From NCBI GenBank assembly GCA_020796225.1, contig CM036765.1:7885082-7949081 (forward strand): a stretch of 64,000 bases of DNA, in the 5' to 3' direction. The notes beneath the pieces are model-generated. The model had not been told where the DNA came from and did no database searches. It worked only from the letters and a program-made list of their open reading frames with translations. A program made the translations under genes and the position numbers. Below, piece by piece: positions 42,126 to 53,439 of the stretch; the first letter of the stretch is position 1; the number at the start of each line of letters is the position of its first letter. The stretch comes from Arion vulgaris (taxonomy: Eukaryota; Mollusca; Gastropoda; Stylommatophora; Arionidae).

Positions 42126-43492
42126 ATGGTGAACTGTCAAGATTTCATTATGTGTCAACTTGAACTGTCAAGATTTCATTTATTTCTCAACTTGAACTGT
42201 CAGATTTCATTTATGTCCCCAACGAACTGTCAAGACTTCATTTATGTCCTCAACTTGAACTGTCAAGACTTCATTTATGTGCTCAACTTGAACTGTCAAG
42301 ATTTCATTTATGTCTCAACTTGAACTGTCAAGACTTCATTTATGTCTCAACTTGAACTGTCAAGACTTCATTTATGTCCCCCCTTGAACTGTCAAGACTT
42401 AAATTTTGTGCTCAACTTGAACTGTCAAGATTTCATTTTTGTGCTCAACCTGAACTGTCAAGATTTCATTTATGTGCTCAACTTGAACTGTCAAGATTTC
42501 ATTTATGTCCTCAACTTGAACTGTCAAGACTTCATTTATGTCCTCAACTTGAACTGTCAAGACTTCATTTATGTGCTCAACTTGAACTGTCAAGATTTCA
42601 TTTATGTGATCAACTTGAACTGTCAAGACTTCATTTATGTGCTCAACTTGAACTGTCAAGACTTTATTTATGTTCTCACTTGAACTGTCAAGACTTCATT
42701 TATGTGCTCAACTTGAACTGTCAAGATTTCATTTATGTGATCAACTTGAACTGTCAAGACTTCATTTATGCTCAACTTGGAAATGTCAAGATTTCATTTA
42801 TGTGCTCAACTTGAACTGTCAGATTTCATTTTTTGTGCTCAACTTGAACTTCAAGACTTCATTTATGTCTCAACTTGAATTGTCAAGATTTCATGTATGT
42901 ACTCAACTGAACTGTTACGATTTCATTTATGTGCTCAACTTGAACTGTCAAGATTTCATTTATGTGCTCAACTTGAACTGTCAAGACTTCATTTATGTCT
43001 CAACTTGAATTGTCAAGACTTCATTTTGTGCTCAACGAACTGTCAAGATTTCATTTATGTGATCAAGTTGAATTGTCAAGATTTCATGTATGTGTTCAAC
43101 TTGAACTGTCAAGATTTCATTTATGTGCTCAACTTGAACTGTCAATATTTCATTTATGTCTCACGAACTGTCAAAACTTTATTTATGTGCTCAACTTGAA
43201 CTGTCGAGATTTCATTTGTCTCAACGAACTGTCACAACTTCATTGATGTGCTCAACTTGAACTGTCAAGATTTCATTTATGTCTCAACTTGAACTGTCAG
43301 ATTTCATTTATGTCTCAACTTGAACTGTCAAGATTTCATTTATGTTCTCAACTTGAACTGTCAAGATTTCATTTATGTTCTCAACTTGAACTGTCAAGAT
43401 TTCATTTATGTGCTCAACTTGAACTGTCAAAACTTTATTTATGTGCTCAACTTGAACTGTCAAGACTTTATTTATGTGCTCAACTTGAACAT
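42126..43492. repeat. 33-bp minisatellite
   Basis: About 40 copies of a 33-bp unit (AACTTGAACTGTCAAGATTT + CATTTATGTGCTC), with frequent short deletions (missing CTTG, missing TGC). The unit is 11 codons, so open frames such as NLNCQDFIYVL repeat on plus and VQVEHINEILT on minus. I do not regard these as proteins. Confidence 0.96.
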
Positions 43493-43821
43493 GGAACCTA
43501 CGTGTTATCTTCCGTCTCCTTTCACCTTCAGTGAGGCACGAGATATCTGGGAAAATATACAGATGACTCACGATGGGGACGAACTGAGTACCTTTGAAAA
43601 GAGAGGGCACCCAACCTCTACAGAGCAGACACCACGATACAATTTTCATATTGTCCTATTAAGCACCTCATTGAATAAAAATAAAACACGATGTGGGCGA
43701 ATTAAGTTTTGTTAAGTTTATAATCCTCAAATGTATGCATAATTAAACTAGAGGTATTATTTGTTGGCAACATTTATTCAATGGTATGCAATGTTGAAAA
43801 CACTTTTATCATAAACTAAGG
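43493..43821. other. Array-flanking segment (related to 20680-20800) and unassigned DNA
   Basis: 43515-43640 is similar by eye to 20680-20800, which also lies just to the right of a minisatellite. 43641-43821 is unassigned. Confidence 0.4.
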
Positions 43822-44248
43822 CACTGGTTATCAACCTGTGGATCGCAGCCCCTTTGGGTGTCGAGCGACACTTTCACAGGGGTTGCCTAAGAACATCGGA
43901 AAACATATTTTTGATTGTCTTAGAAACAGAGACACTGCTCCTCTATCCTTCTCCAGGCGGGTCCACCCACAGAGATACGCCCACATACGAGTACCCGGCG
44001 TTTGTGAGTAATCAATATGCTTTAATTATGTTCAATTTTTAACAATGAAAATACATACTGCATATCAGATATTTACATTCCGATTGATAACAGTAACAAA
44101 ATTACAGTTATGAAGTAGCAACAAAATTACAGTTATGAAGTAACAACAAATACAGTTATGAAGTAGCAAAACAAATAATTATGGTTGTGAGTCCTCAACA
44201 TGAAAACTGTACTAAAGGGTCTGGCGTTAGGAAGGTTGAGAACCACTG
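43822..44248. mobile_element. SPIN-like hAT transposon, non-autonomous copy
   Basis: 427 bp. Left end CACTGGTTATCAACCTGTGG; right end, reverse-complemented, CAGTGGTTCTCAACCTTCC: imperfect terminal inverted repeats. Inner blocks match what I remember of SPIN elements: GTCGAGCGACACTTTCACAG, GGGGTTGCCTAAGAACATCG, GTGAGTAATCAATATGCTTT, TGAAAATACATACTGCATAT, AATTACAGTTATGAAGTAGC. An internal AATTACAGTTATGAAGTARC piece is triplicated (44100-44166). Flanking octamers AACTAAGG (43814-43821) and ATACAAGG (44249-44256) are a decayed 8-bp duplication. No transposase. Confidence 0.85.
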
Positions 44249-44256
44249 ATACAAGG

Positions 44257-44589
44257 TAATTTGGAAAGAATAAATAAGTGATTAGTGAGAGTCATCAACA
44301 TCATTATTGAATTCCTGTAAGATCCGGTCCATAAGTTCTCAGATCTCCTCTTCAATATTAACTAGTTCAGACGGCAAAATCAAAATTCCTGTTTGATTGG
44401 GATTGGTTTGTATACGTCTTTGATAGAACACTGTAAGGTTTTCTGCAATTGTACACAGTTTTACGAGTCTATGGTTAGTTGTTGAACAAAATTATTAATA
44501 ATACTGGTATCACTTAGTGTTAAACTTAATTTGTTACATAATATATCCGTGATTTAGCATGTTGTGTTGTTTTTTAAATGAAGTTGTCT
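44257..44589. other. Unassigned AT-rich DNA
   Basis: No ORF or repeat recognised between the SPIN-like copy and the next LINE fragment. Confidence 0.5.
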
Positions 44590-45010
44590 GTATCTAACAT
44601 TACTGGAATGCGATGAGGACGCGCAACAGTTGTGGTCTGATTCCATAGAATTTTACCTGAGCCAGCCGGCCGTATTTTATGAGAGGCCACGATTTTTAAA
44701 GGTGACTGCTCACTCCAGTTCTGTTTTGATTAATCAAACGTCTTGTGATGCTAACATAGTGTTCATGTCTGGCAATTTCCTGTTTCAGTCTTATCTCTTT
44801 CACATTGGAACTCAATCAGGATTTTTACAAAACTTGACAAAAGTTATCTTTGCAATCGGTTTTTTTTATGACATTGATGAGTGACCTGTCTATTGTCCAT
44901 CCATCATCGACCACTGCTGTGTCTGCCAGCCGATTTGCTAGCTCATTGTTCTTTACGCCCGCATGACCCAGTAGAATAACCGTGTTTGAATTACATTGAG
45001 AAACAAGAAT
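44590..45010 (-). mobile_element. RNase H-bearing LINE, decayed C-terminus
   Basis: Minus strand: CNSNTVILLGHAGVKNNELA, NRLADTAVVDDGWTIDRSLI and RRLINQNRTGVSSHL. It matches HMGVVGNERADRLAD and RLINQNRTGTVSRW of the copy at 40234-40947, so it is the same family in opposite orientation. Asn replaces the residue before Glu and some catalytic context is lost. Confidence 0.78.
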
Positions 45011-45014
45011 GAAG

Positions 45015-45262
45015 GGGTTTTGGCCACTTAATAAGAATGCATCAAACTCCACAGTATACAGAGTATTCTACAACAGAACATCGAGAAAGAATTCAATAGG
45101 AAGACTAGGGAAAAAGATGGTTGATGGCATGCAGAATCCGTAAAACAAAGATAACAATCACACAAGCCATCAGAACAGCACAGACATAAACAAAAAACCA
45201 CAACACAAAGCAACAACCCGGTAGCAGTGTGACGAAAAAAGAAGAAAGAAGAGACCCATAGA
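45015..45262 (+). mobile_element. LINE 3' end (fragment J)
   Basis: Plus strand, collinear with 50222-50465: FGHLIRMHQ-, ...RTSRKNS..., ITITQAIRTAQT and the terminal CCGGTAGCAGTGTGACGAAA with an AGAAGAAAGAAGAG tail. More decayed than the other copy. Confidence 0.8.
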
Positions 45263-45650
45263 AACAAACGATTTATGAATTTCTTTTAATGTGTTAAATA
45301 TTGAGCCATTCATGTCGTATATGCCAGACTAGAATTTCTGCAGCAGATCCATTGAGTTACTAATAATACATAAATGGTTCTTACTTCTGTGTACCAAGTC
45401 AGTTCAACATCCTAGGCACTGCCATTGTATCTACTGTATGACTAATTAATGTTACAGCAAAATCATGACATGCTTCTATAAAGGTTAAGCATCAAAACTT
45501 GTGAAAGCATAAACACTTTACTTGCCCGAACCATTGATCTGTCGGTGTCCAACATGCTTTCTTATATTTGTGTTTGTTCTCTGCAACTTCTATCAAGTAG
45601 GATATTGACAGTAAAGGGAAGGGTTGTTTAAATCAATAGTTATTGGCCCA
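45263..45650. other. Unassigned DNA
   Basis: No gene or repeat recognised. Confidence 0.5.
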
Positions 45651-47815
45651 AATCATTCCAAGATCTGCATAACAACATATCATATGTATTTACCTACTTA
45701 CGTCCAAGATCTAAGAACCCATACCATCTGTATGTTACCACTTCCTTCCCAAGATCTACAGAACTGCATACCATCTGTATGTTACCCACTTCATTCCCAA
45801 AATCTACAGAACTACATACCATCTGTATGTTATCCACTCTCTTCCCAAGATCTACAGAACTACATACAATCTGTATGTTGCCACTTCCTTCCATAGATCA
45901 ACAGAACAACATATCATATGTATGTTACCAACTTCCATCCCAAGATCTACAGAACTAAATACCATCTGTATGTTACTCACTTCCTTTCCAAGATCTACAG
46001 AACTACATACCATCTGTATGTTACTCATTTCCTTCCCAAGATCTTCAGAACTACATACCATCTGTATGTTACCTACTTCCTACCAAAGATCTACAGAACT
46101 ACATAACTTCTGTATGTTACCTACTTCCTTCCCAAGATCTACAGAACTACATACCATCTGTATGTTACCCACATCCTTCCCAAGATCTACAGAACAACAT
46201 ATCATCTGTATGTTACCTACTTCCTACCAAAGATCTACAGAACTACATGACATCTGTATGTTACCTACTTCCTACCAAAGATCTACAGAACTACATAACA
46301 TCTGTATGTTACCTACTTCCTACCAAAGATCTACAGAACTACATAACATCTGTATGTTACCTACTTCCTACCCAAGATCTACAGAACAACATAGCATCTG
46401 TATGTTACCTACTTCCTTCCCAAGATCTACAGAACTACATACCATCTGTATGTTACCACTTCCTTCCCAAGATCTACAGAACTACATACCATCTGTATGT
46501 TACCCACTTCCTTCCCAAGATCTACAGAACTACATACCATCTGTATGTTACCCACTTCCTTCCCAAGATCTACAGAACTACATACCATCTGTATGTTACC
46601 CACTTCCTTCCAAAGATCTACAGAACTACATACTCATCTGTATGTTTACCCACTTCCTTCCCAAGATCTACAGAACTACATACCATCTGTATGTTACCCA
46701 CTTCCTTCCCAAGATCTTCAGAACAACATACCGTCTGTATGTTACTCACTTCCTTTCCAATATCTACAGAACAAAATACCATCTGTATGTTACCCAGTTC
46801 CTTCCCAAGACAAGATCAACAGAACTACATATCATCTGTATGTTACCCACTTCCTTCTCAAGATCTACAGAACTACATACCATCTGTATGTTACCACTTC
46901 CTTCCCAAGATCTACAGAACTACATACCATCTGTATGTTACCCACTTCCTTACAAAGATCTACAGAACTACATACCATCTGTATGTTACCCACTTCCTTC
47001 CCAAGATCTACAGAACTACATACCATCTGTATGTTACCCACTTCCTTCCCAAGATCTACAGAACTACATACCATCTGTATGTTACCCACTTCCTTCCAAA
47101 GATCTACAGAACTACATACCATCTGTATGTTACCACTTCCTTCCCAAGATCTACAGAACTACATACCATCTGTATGTTACCCACTTCCTTCCCAAGATCT
47201 TCAGAACAACATACGTCTGTATGTTACTCACTTCCTTTCCAATATCTACAGAACAAAATACCATATGTATGTTACCCAGTTCCTTCCCAAGACAAGATCA
47301 ACAGAACTACATACCATCTATATTTTACAGACTTCCTTCCCAAGATCTACAGAATTACATACCATCTGTATGTTACCCACTTCCTTTCCAAGACAAGATC
47401 TACAGAAATGCATACCATCTGTATGTTACCCACTTCCTTCCAAGATCTACAGAACTACATACCATCTGTATGTTACCCACTTCCTTCCAAGATCTACAGA
47501 ACTACATACCATCTGTATGTTACCTACTTCCTTCCCAAGATCTTCAGAACAACATACCATCTGTATGTTACTCACTTTCTTCCCAACATCTACAGAACAA
47601 AATACTATCTGTATGTTACCCACTTCCTTCCCAAGATCTACAGAACTACATACCATCTGTATGTTACCCAGTTCCTTCCCAAGACAAGATCAACATAACT
47701 ACATACCATCTGTATGTTACCCACTTCCTTCCCAAGATCTACAGAACTACATACCATCTGTATGTTACCACTTCCTTCCCAAGATCTACAGAACTGCATA
47801 CCATCTGTATGGCAT
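45651..47815. repeat. 48-bp minisatellite, open in several frames
   Basis: About 45 copies of a 48-bp unit (CCAAGATCTACAGAACTACA, TACCATCTGTATGTTACCCA, CTTCCTTC). The unit is 16 codons without stops in three plus frames, so frames of 632, 483 and 443 codons overlap one another here (for example SFPRSTELHTICMLPT). Three equally long overlapping frames, no unique N-terminus and many length-changing variants argue against a protein. BglII-like AGATCT occurs in nearly every unit. Confidence 0.96.
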
Positions 47816-48379
47816 ATTAATATATTAAGACCACTATCAATCAAAATAGGACAACTTAATTTTAAACTTAGTTTAACAATGGAAACCATCATTTCCAAGT
47901 AGCATGTACATGGTCGAACACGTCTGAAAAACTGGCGCAGAAAGCAGCACTTGGTAGTTAATATATTAAAGGTCAAAGACTGAGATAATTAAATGAATGT
48001 GACACATTTTTTGATTATGTAAAGAATGCAGGCACATAAATAACGACAGAATGGTTGGTACACTGTGACATTTTACAAAATTGAGTATTTAACAATTCAG
48101 GTCAAATAAGGAAACAGCTGCAGCCAGTAAATGATAGAGACAAATTATTCAGCAATTAATTGACATTAGGTACTGACGTTCTATAACCACAAAAGCCTCT
48201 ACAGTTGCTGTTTCACAAAATTAAGCAAACAGACTAACACCAATATATAGATTAGATTATAAGAACGTATATTGGATTATCACTGTACAGTTAACGTATA
48301 TCTAATGAAACCTGTATAGTTTACTTATAAGCACGATCAAGGAAACGTTGTTTTAATACTAATCTCTTTATAATTTAGA
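47816..48379 (+). other. Unique DNA upstream of the transporter exon
   Basis: No ORF. Its end looks like a 3' splice site: a branch-point-like TACTAAT at about 48357-48363 and CTCTTTATAATTTAG ending at 48379, so the exon that follows may be an internal exon starting in the 5' UTR; otherwise this is promoter DNA. Confidence 0.45.
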
Positions 48380-48646
48380 TAGTGTTCATACGTTGAGAAA
48401 ACATACAGAGATCTATAAGTTATTGACTTATCAATTGCTACCAACTACGATATAACCATGACAACCGACGTTTCATTTCATGTAGTAGATTACGTTGTGA
48501 TAGCAATAATACTGATCATCTCCTTAGCTATAGGCGTCCTGTTTGCTGTAAAGGATTTCAGACTTGTTAGCAGAGATGAGTACCTTCTTGGAGGAAGACG
48601 TATGACTATGATACCAGTTGCTTTATCAATGTTTGCAACGTATATG
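48380..48646 (+). CDS. First coding exon of an SLC5-family sodium-coupled transporter (coding from 48458)
   Basis: Coding starts at ATG 48458 (context ACCATGA) and runs 63 codons to a splice donor ATG|GTAAAT at 48646/48647 (phase 0). The peptide has a first membrane helix (DYVVIAIILIISLAIGVLFA, residues 11-30), a loop with DEYLLGGRRM (40-49) and the start of helix 2 (IPVALSMFATYM), the N-terminal pattern of sodium/solute symporters of the SMCT/SMVT branch (SLC5A5/6/8/12-like). The substrate cannot be told from this part. The plasma-membrane protein would need about 500 more residues; no further exon is visible to the right, where LINEs fill the intron. 48380-48457 would be 5' UTR. This is the only convincing host gene in the window. 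Confidence 0.8.
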
Positions 48647-48669
48647 GTAAATATTTTCATTTTACATAG

Positions 48670-50465
48670 TCTAATACTCTTTAAAGTCATCAAAATCAGA
48701 ATCTTGGGCAAAATATGGAGAACATTTAGCTGAACTATGCACTAAGGCACCAAGAAAATTTTACAGAAGCATTAAGGCAATGAGGCTAAGAGAAGAACAA
48801 TTCAATCCAGTCACCATTATAAATAACAAGTCTAGGAAACCTCTTACCAACAGCAAAGATATTAAAGGCAGATGGAAAGAATATTTTACGGAACTGTTAA
48901 ACTGCGAAACACTAGGTACAGAAACATTTCAATTGAAACATGGAAAATACCAACAATTGAATATCTTAGAATCCGAAGTTGAAATGGCACTAAATCAAAG
49001 CAAAAGAAGGAAGGCAGCAAGGATAGATGGTATAACAACAGAAATGTTACTTGCGTGTAAGACAACAGCAATAACATGGCTGACCAGAATTTTTAACATA
49101 GCCTGGGAGGCACAAGAGGTTCCAGATGACTGGCAGAGATCTATTATAGTCCCAATATGGAAGAACAAAGGAGACAAAAGAGAATGTGAAACATACAGGG
49201 GTATCTCTTTTGAGCCAAATAGGAAAAATGTTTGCAAAAATATTGGAGCGAAGAGCAAGACATATATTAGAGCCCCAGTTAAGCAATAGCCAGTTTGGGT
49301 TTAGGAGGGGTAAGAGCTGCACAGACGCAATATTTACACTAAGACAGATCTGCGAACAAACAATTGAATACAATCAAAGTAAACAGCTTATATTTATAGA
49401 CCAAGAAAAGGCATTTGATAGAGTAAACAGGTGCAAACTATGGAAGATCCTTGAAGAATATGGCGTCCAAGGACAACTATTAGGTAACATCATGGCCTTA
49501 TATCAAGATAGCCAGAGTACAGTAAGAACAACAGAAGGAATGACCGACTGGTTCTCCATTACATCAGGTGTTAGACAAGGTTGTGTCCTTTCACCACTAC
49601 TCTTTATCGCATATATGGATAAAATAACTCAAGAGTCGAATTCAGATAATGATGAAATAAATGAACTGCTTTTTGCAGATGATCAGTGCCTGATACATCA
49701 AAATGAACAAGATCTACAACATCATATTGACACTTTGAACAATAATTGTGTGAAACATGACATGAAAATCAACAACACTAAAACAGAAATAATGAATATG
49801 GGAAGAAAACATAATAATCTAGACATCCATGTCAATGGCACTAAAATAAACCAAGTGAAAGAATTCAAATACTTAGGAAGCATATTCACAGAAGACGGAA
49901 AACTAGATAGAGAGATAGAGGCTAGAGTACAAAAGCAAATGCTGTAACCTACCAGCTAGCCCCATTGTTAAGGCACCCAAAAATTTCACAGGCAGCTAAG
50001 AAACAAATGATCAACAGCATTTTTATACCTACTTTGTGTTACCAGAGCCAAACATGGACATTGAGCAAAGCGCAGTCACAAAAATAACTACATGTGAAAT
50101 GCGTTGCCTGAGAAAAGTTACCAACAACACAAGAAAAGACAGAATCACCAACATCAGCATAAGAAAGAAAGTTGGCACAAAACCGTGCTTGAATTATATA
50201 GATAAACAAAGAATGAAGTGGTTTGGCCACTTAATAAGAATGCATCCAAACTCCACAGTATACAGAGTCTTCTACAACAGAACATCGGGAAAGAAGGCAA
50301 GAGGAAGACCACGGAAAAGATGGTTAGATGGCGTAGCAGAATCCTGTGAAAGAGCAAAGATAACAATCACACAAGCCACCAGAACAGCGCAAGACAAAAA
50401 CAGAAAACCACGACACTGGGCAACAACCCGGTAGCAGTGTGACGACAAAAGAAGAAGAAAGAAGA
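48670..50465 (+). mobile_element. RTE-like LINE in the first intron of the transporter (well preserved RT)
   Basis: Starts just downstream of the exon, 5'-truncated before the RT. 48780-49289: REEQFNPVTIINNKSRKPLT, IDGITTEMLLACKTTAI, DDWQRSIIVPIWKNKGDK. A frameshift near 49190, then 49186-49947: HTGVSLLSQIGKMFAKIL, FGFRRGKSCTDAIFTLRQIC, motif A LIFIDQEKAFDRVNRCKL, motif B SGVRQGCVLSPLLFIAYMDK, motif C ELLFADDQCLIHQNEQDL, KEFKYLGSIFTEDGKL. Another break, then 50036-50434: MRCLRKVTNNTRKD, MKWFGHLIRMHPNSTVYRVF, ARGRPRKRWLDGV. The A-rich end AGAAGAAGAAAGAAGAAG is the tail. Confidence 0.9.
49186..49947 (+). pseudogene. RT core ORF of the intronic LINE
   Basis: 253 codons covering RT fingers and palm in one frame with all catalytic Asp (FIDQEKAFD; FADD). 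Only two frameshifts separate it from the flanking coding pieces, so this is among the youngest LINE copies here. Family: non-LTR RT with the LFADDQ variant of motif C, shared with 16020-16620 and 52070-53215. Confidence 0.85.
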
Positions 50466-50484
50466 AGAATACTCTTTACGCATG

Positions 50485-51440
50485 TCATCATCAAGGTGCG
50501 GGTCCTTTATAGGACGTTGCTCTCTTTGCAGCGCGGCTAAAATTAACTGTCTCTATTCAGTTCACCCACTTCGCCGATTGTCATATTCATGGTTTCTTTA
50601 ATATCTTGTAGCCATCTTTTTCTTGGTCTGCCCCTGTCTTTGAGTCCTGGGACCCTGTCCTCCAATATTGTTCTCTTCAGGCCATCGTGATGCTTGATGT
50701 GGTCAAAGTATGTAATTTGTATGTATAGTATATTGATTATCAGCCAATTGTCTTTAACATTCAGTTCTTTCAGGACATCAGAGTTCTTTCTTTTTTCTGT
50801 CCATGGTATTCGTAAGATTTTTCTGTATCGTTTCGAATGACTGGGTTTTCGTTTTTGTTGTTTGTGTAATGATCCATGATTCACAACCATAAGTAGCCAA
50901 GGGAAAATGAATGTTCTCAGTATTTTTAATTTTAATATGTTGCTGGTGCTGTGTAACATGTTCTTCATTGCGTTTAACTTCCTGATTGATATTGCCAATC
51001 TTCTTGAGCTCTCTTTGGAGAAGTCGCCGTTATTGTTGATTATTGAGCCCAGATATTCGTAGCTCTCTACTCGTTGGAGTTCTTCATTGTTTATTTGGAT
51101 GTAAGGTGAGAATTTTGCATTGTCAGTTGACATTATTTTTTTTTTTTTTATGTATTCAAATATAGATGTTGGTCTTCACTATGTTTCTTGGTTGTCATGA
51201 TTAGGTTTTCCAAACCCTCTTTGCTGGTGGATAATAATACTGTATCGTCTACGTATCTAAGCTCTGGTATGGATTTGCTGCCTAAGATGAATGTGTCGTA
51301 ATTCAAATAGTTGACATCGTCTTTTATATTCCCCATAATGTTCTCCACATATATGTTAAATAAGTATGGGAACAAAATACATCTCTGTCTTACCCCATAC
51401 TGCTGCCCTCCATTGGATCTCTGGGACTTCATTTACTGGG
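50485..51440 (-). mobile_element. LINE fragment K (RT C-terminal half)
   Basis: Minus strand. 51432-51148: GVRQRCILFPYLFNIYVENI (motif B variant), ELRYVDDTVLLSTSKEGLEN (motif C, YVDD). After a poly-A run that breaks the frame, 51133-50543 is open for 196 residues: YIQINNEELQRVESYEYLGS, NMLHSTSNILKLKILRTFIF, LRIPWTEKRKNSDVLKELNV, RTILEDRVPGLKDRGRPRKR, TIGEVGELNRDS. It ends at 50485 with a CATCATCAAGG-type 3' end (TTGATGATG on minus). Confidence 0.88.
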
Positions 51441-51900
51441 CCGTTGTTGTATCTGACTCCCAGTCGACGCTTCACAAGATCCATAAGGGCAGATTTCGGT
51501 GTGAGTGGATGTCATCTATAGAAGTTTCTGTAAACTTCCAGAGGCTTACGTGGATATACTGTCCTCGACATGCGGGTGTTTACGGTAATGAGAAAGCGGA
51601 CAGGCTTGCATCAACAGCATCAATTGTTGGGGAGTTGAAGATTGATAAGGGGGATATTCTTCGGTCTCTTCGCGACTGTCTGTTGATGACACTAAAATCG
51701 ATGTTGAATCGATCAAGCGATTTAGGCAGTTTTGAGTTACCCGTTCTACAAGTCGAACTGGACGCCTGGGAGGCAGAGTGAGTTTAATCAGCGAGCCACA
51801 GGAACCATCAGTATGCATACTCTTCGAAATCTGTTGGGGGAGACTGAGCATCTATGGGTTTGCCCGGAGTGCAATGACGTCAGTTTAGTAACTAGTAACC
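51430..51900 (+). mobile_element. RNase H-bearing LINE, decayed C-terminus 2
   Basis: Plus strand: AVVVSDSQSTLHKIHKGRFR (third catalytic Asp region), WIYCPRHAGVYGNEKADRLA (His and Asp of RNase H), IDKGDILRSLRDCLLMTL, then after a frameshift HLWVCPECNDVS and a CAATAACCAATAACC tail. Same family as 40177-40960. The tail unit differs (AATAACC versus AAACTG). Confidence 0.82.
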
Positions 51901-52069
51901 AATAACCAATAACCTCATTTTGAATCTCGAACCATTCAGCTATTTTACCTCCAATTTTAATGGTTGCCTGTTGTTCGTGGTATAGAGATTATATGAGTTG
52001 TATTATGTGTGTTGGAAAATGCACGTCCTTCATGATTTTACACGTTTTCTGATGTTGTATAACTCTCAG

Positions 52070-53215
52070 AAGCATAGATGGGTTTCAGACGAAATAGAAG
52101 CTGTACCGATGCAATATTCACATTAAGACAACTGACGGAAAGCGCAATAGAGCATAACAAGACCTGTAGTGTGGCATTCATAGATCAGGAAAAAGCCTTT
52201 GACAGAGTAGATAGAAACAAACTATGGGACTGTTTAAGAAAAATGGAATCAGCAAAATTCAAAAGGCCCGCAAGAGTTTATACATTTCAAAAAAAAAGTT
52301 GCATAAGATCAAATCCCGGGAAACAAAAAAAACCATTCATAGAAAAACCCCAAAGTTAGACGGGATGTGCCTCCCACTGCTGTTTATAACATACATGGAC
52401 AATATAAGTAGAAAAACGGGAATAGAGAAAAAAAAAATTTTGAACTTTTATTTGCAGATGACCAAGTACTGATTACAGAAAACAAAATAATCTCCCAGAA
52501 CCATTTGAGTTTAGTTAAATAAAGGGTGAGGAGTACAACATGAAAAATAAATATAATAAAGACAGAGACAATGGCAATAAGTAGAAAACCAGAAAGCCTT
52601 ACAATAAAACCCCAGAACGTAGACATAAAACAAACAATTGAGGCCAAATACTTAGGAAAAATTTTTTACAGCAGATGGAAGTATCGATAGCGAAATTAAA
52701 TCGTTGCAAAAAAAGCTAACTAAGTACTGGGACAGTTAACACCACGGGGTTGTCACATAAAGAGATACCAAAAAAACCAGAAAAATCTAATAAGAACGAT
52801 ATTCTGGCCAACACTATGTTACCAGTGTAAAACATGCCCAAAACAGCAGCTAATGGGGAAAAAATCATAGGGACAGAGATGGGGGTTTTTTTGGGAAGAG
52901 CTGCGGGTGGACAATTAGAGACAAAATTAGAAATGAAGAAATCGGGAGATGGATGGAAAACCAGTCAAAACCAAAAGAACAACACATGAAATGGTTTGGA
53001 CACCTGACTAAACCCCCTGGTATCCCCCACCACAGAGAGCCACACAAAAAAAGTATAATGAGTAAAAGCAAGGGGAAGATCCCGAAAAAGATGGAGCGAC
53101 GGCTTCAAAAAAGCCTTACGAACATGAATATCAGCAAAATCCCTTTAAAAACAAGCACAAAGATCACTACGTTTCACCCCAACATTTCCCCATAAAGAAG
53201 AAGGGTGAAAGAGAA
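52070..53215 (+). mobile_element. LINE fragment L (RT), sequence quality dropping
   Basis: Plus strand: MGFRRNRSCTDAIFTLRQLT, motif A VAFIDQEKAFDRVDRNKLWD; then from about 52230 the sequence degrades. Still readable are LLFITYMDNISRKTGIEK (after motif B), LFADDQVLI-like text near 52445-52480 out of frame, EAKYLGKIF, HMKWFGHLTKPP (52982-53020) and an AGAAGAAGAAG tail at 53205. Family as at 48670-50465. Confidence 0.78.
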
Positions 53216-53223
53216 GAAGAAGT

Positions 53224-53330
53224 ATGTGGTCGAATAGCGTCTGTATCACAAGCGGTAGTGAGCTCGGTCACAAACCAAAGCGTACCGGGTTTTAAACCCC
53301 CACGGTGGGGTTTTGGGAAGCAAATTCGTT
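53224..53330 (+). mobile_element. Possible tRNA-derived SINE fragment
   Basis: GTGGTCGAATAGCGTCTGTA...CACAAACC...CCGGGTTTTAAACCCC resembles a tRNA-like head with a damaged B box at 53285-53300, followed by CACGGTGGGG. The base calls here are unreliable. Confidence 0.35.
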
Positions 53331-53439
53331 TCGTGGAATTTTAAAAAAGGTTTAAAATAGCCCTTCAAGTTTGGAAAGAAATTGAAAAACTACTGAACGA
53401 TAAGTGGTCCCTAGAAAATCAACGACTTGTTTACTTTTG

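Noticed and set aside
42126..43715. Repeat ORFs (NLNCQDFIYVL and related) as a leucine-rich-like protein
   Set aside because: They derive from a 33-bp minisatellite with frequent frame-breaking deletions; equally open on the other strand.
45922..47828. ORFs of 632, 483 and 443 codons taken as repeat proteins
   Set aside because: Three overlapping frames of similar length over a 48-bp repeat; no unique start region, signal or conserved domain.
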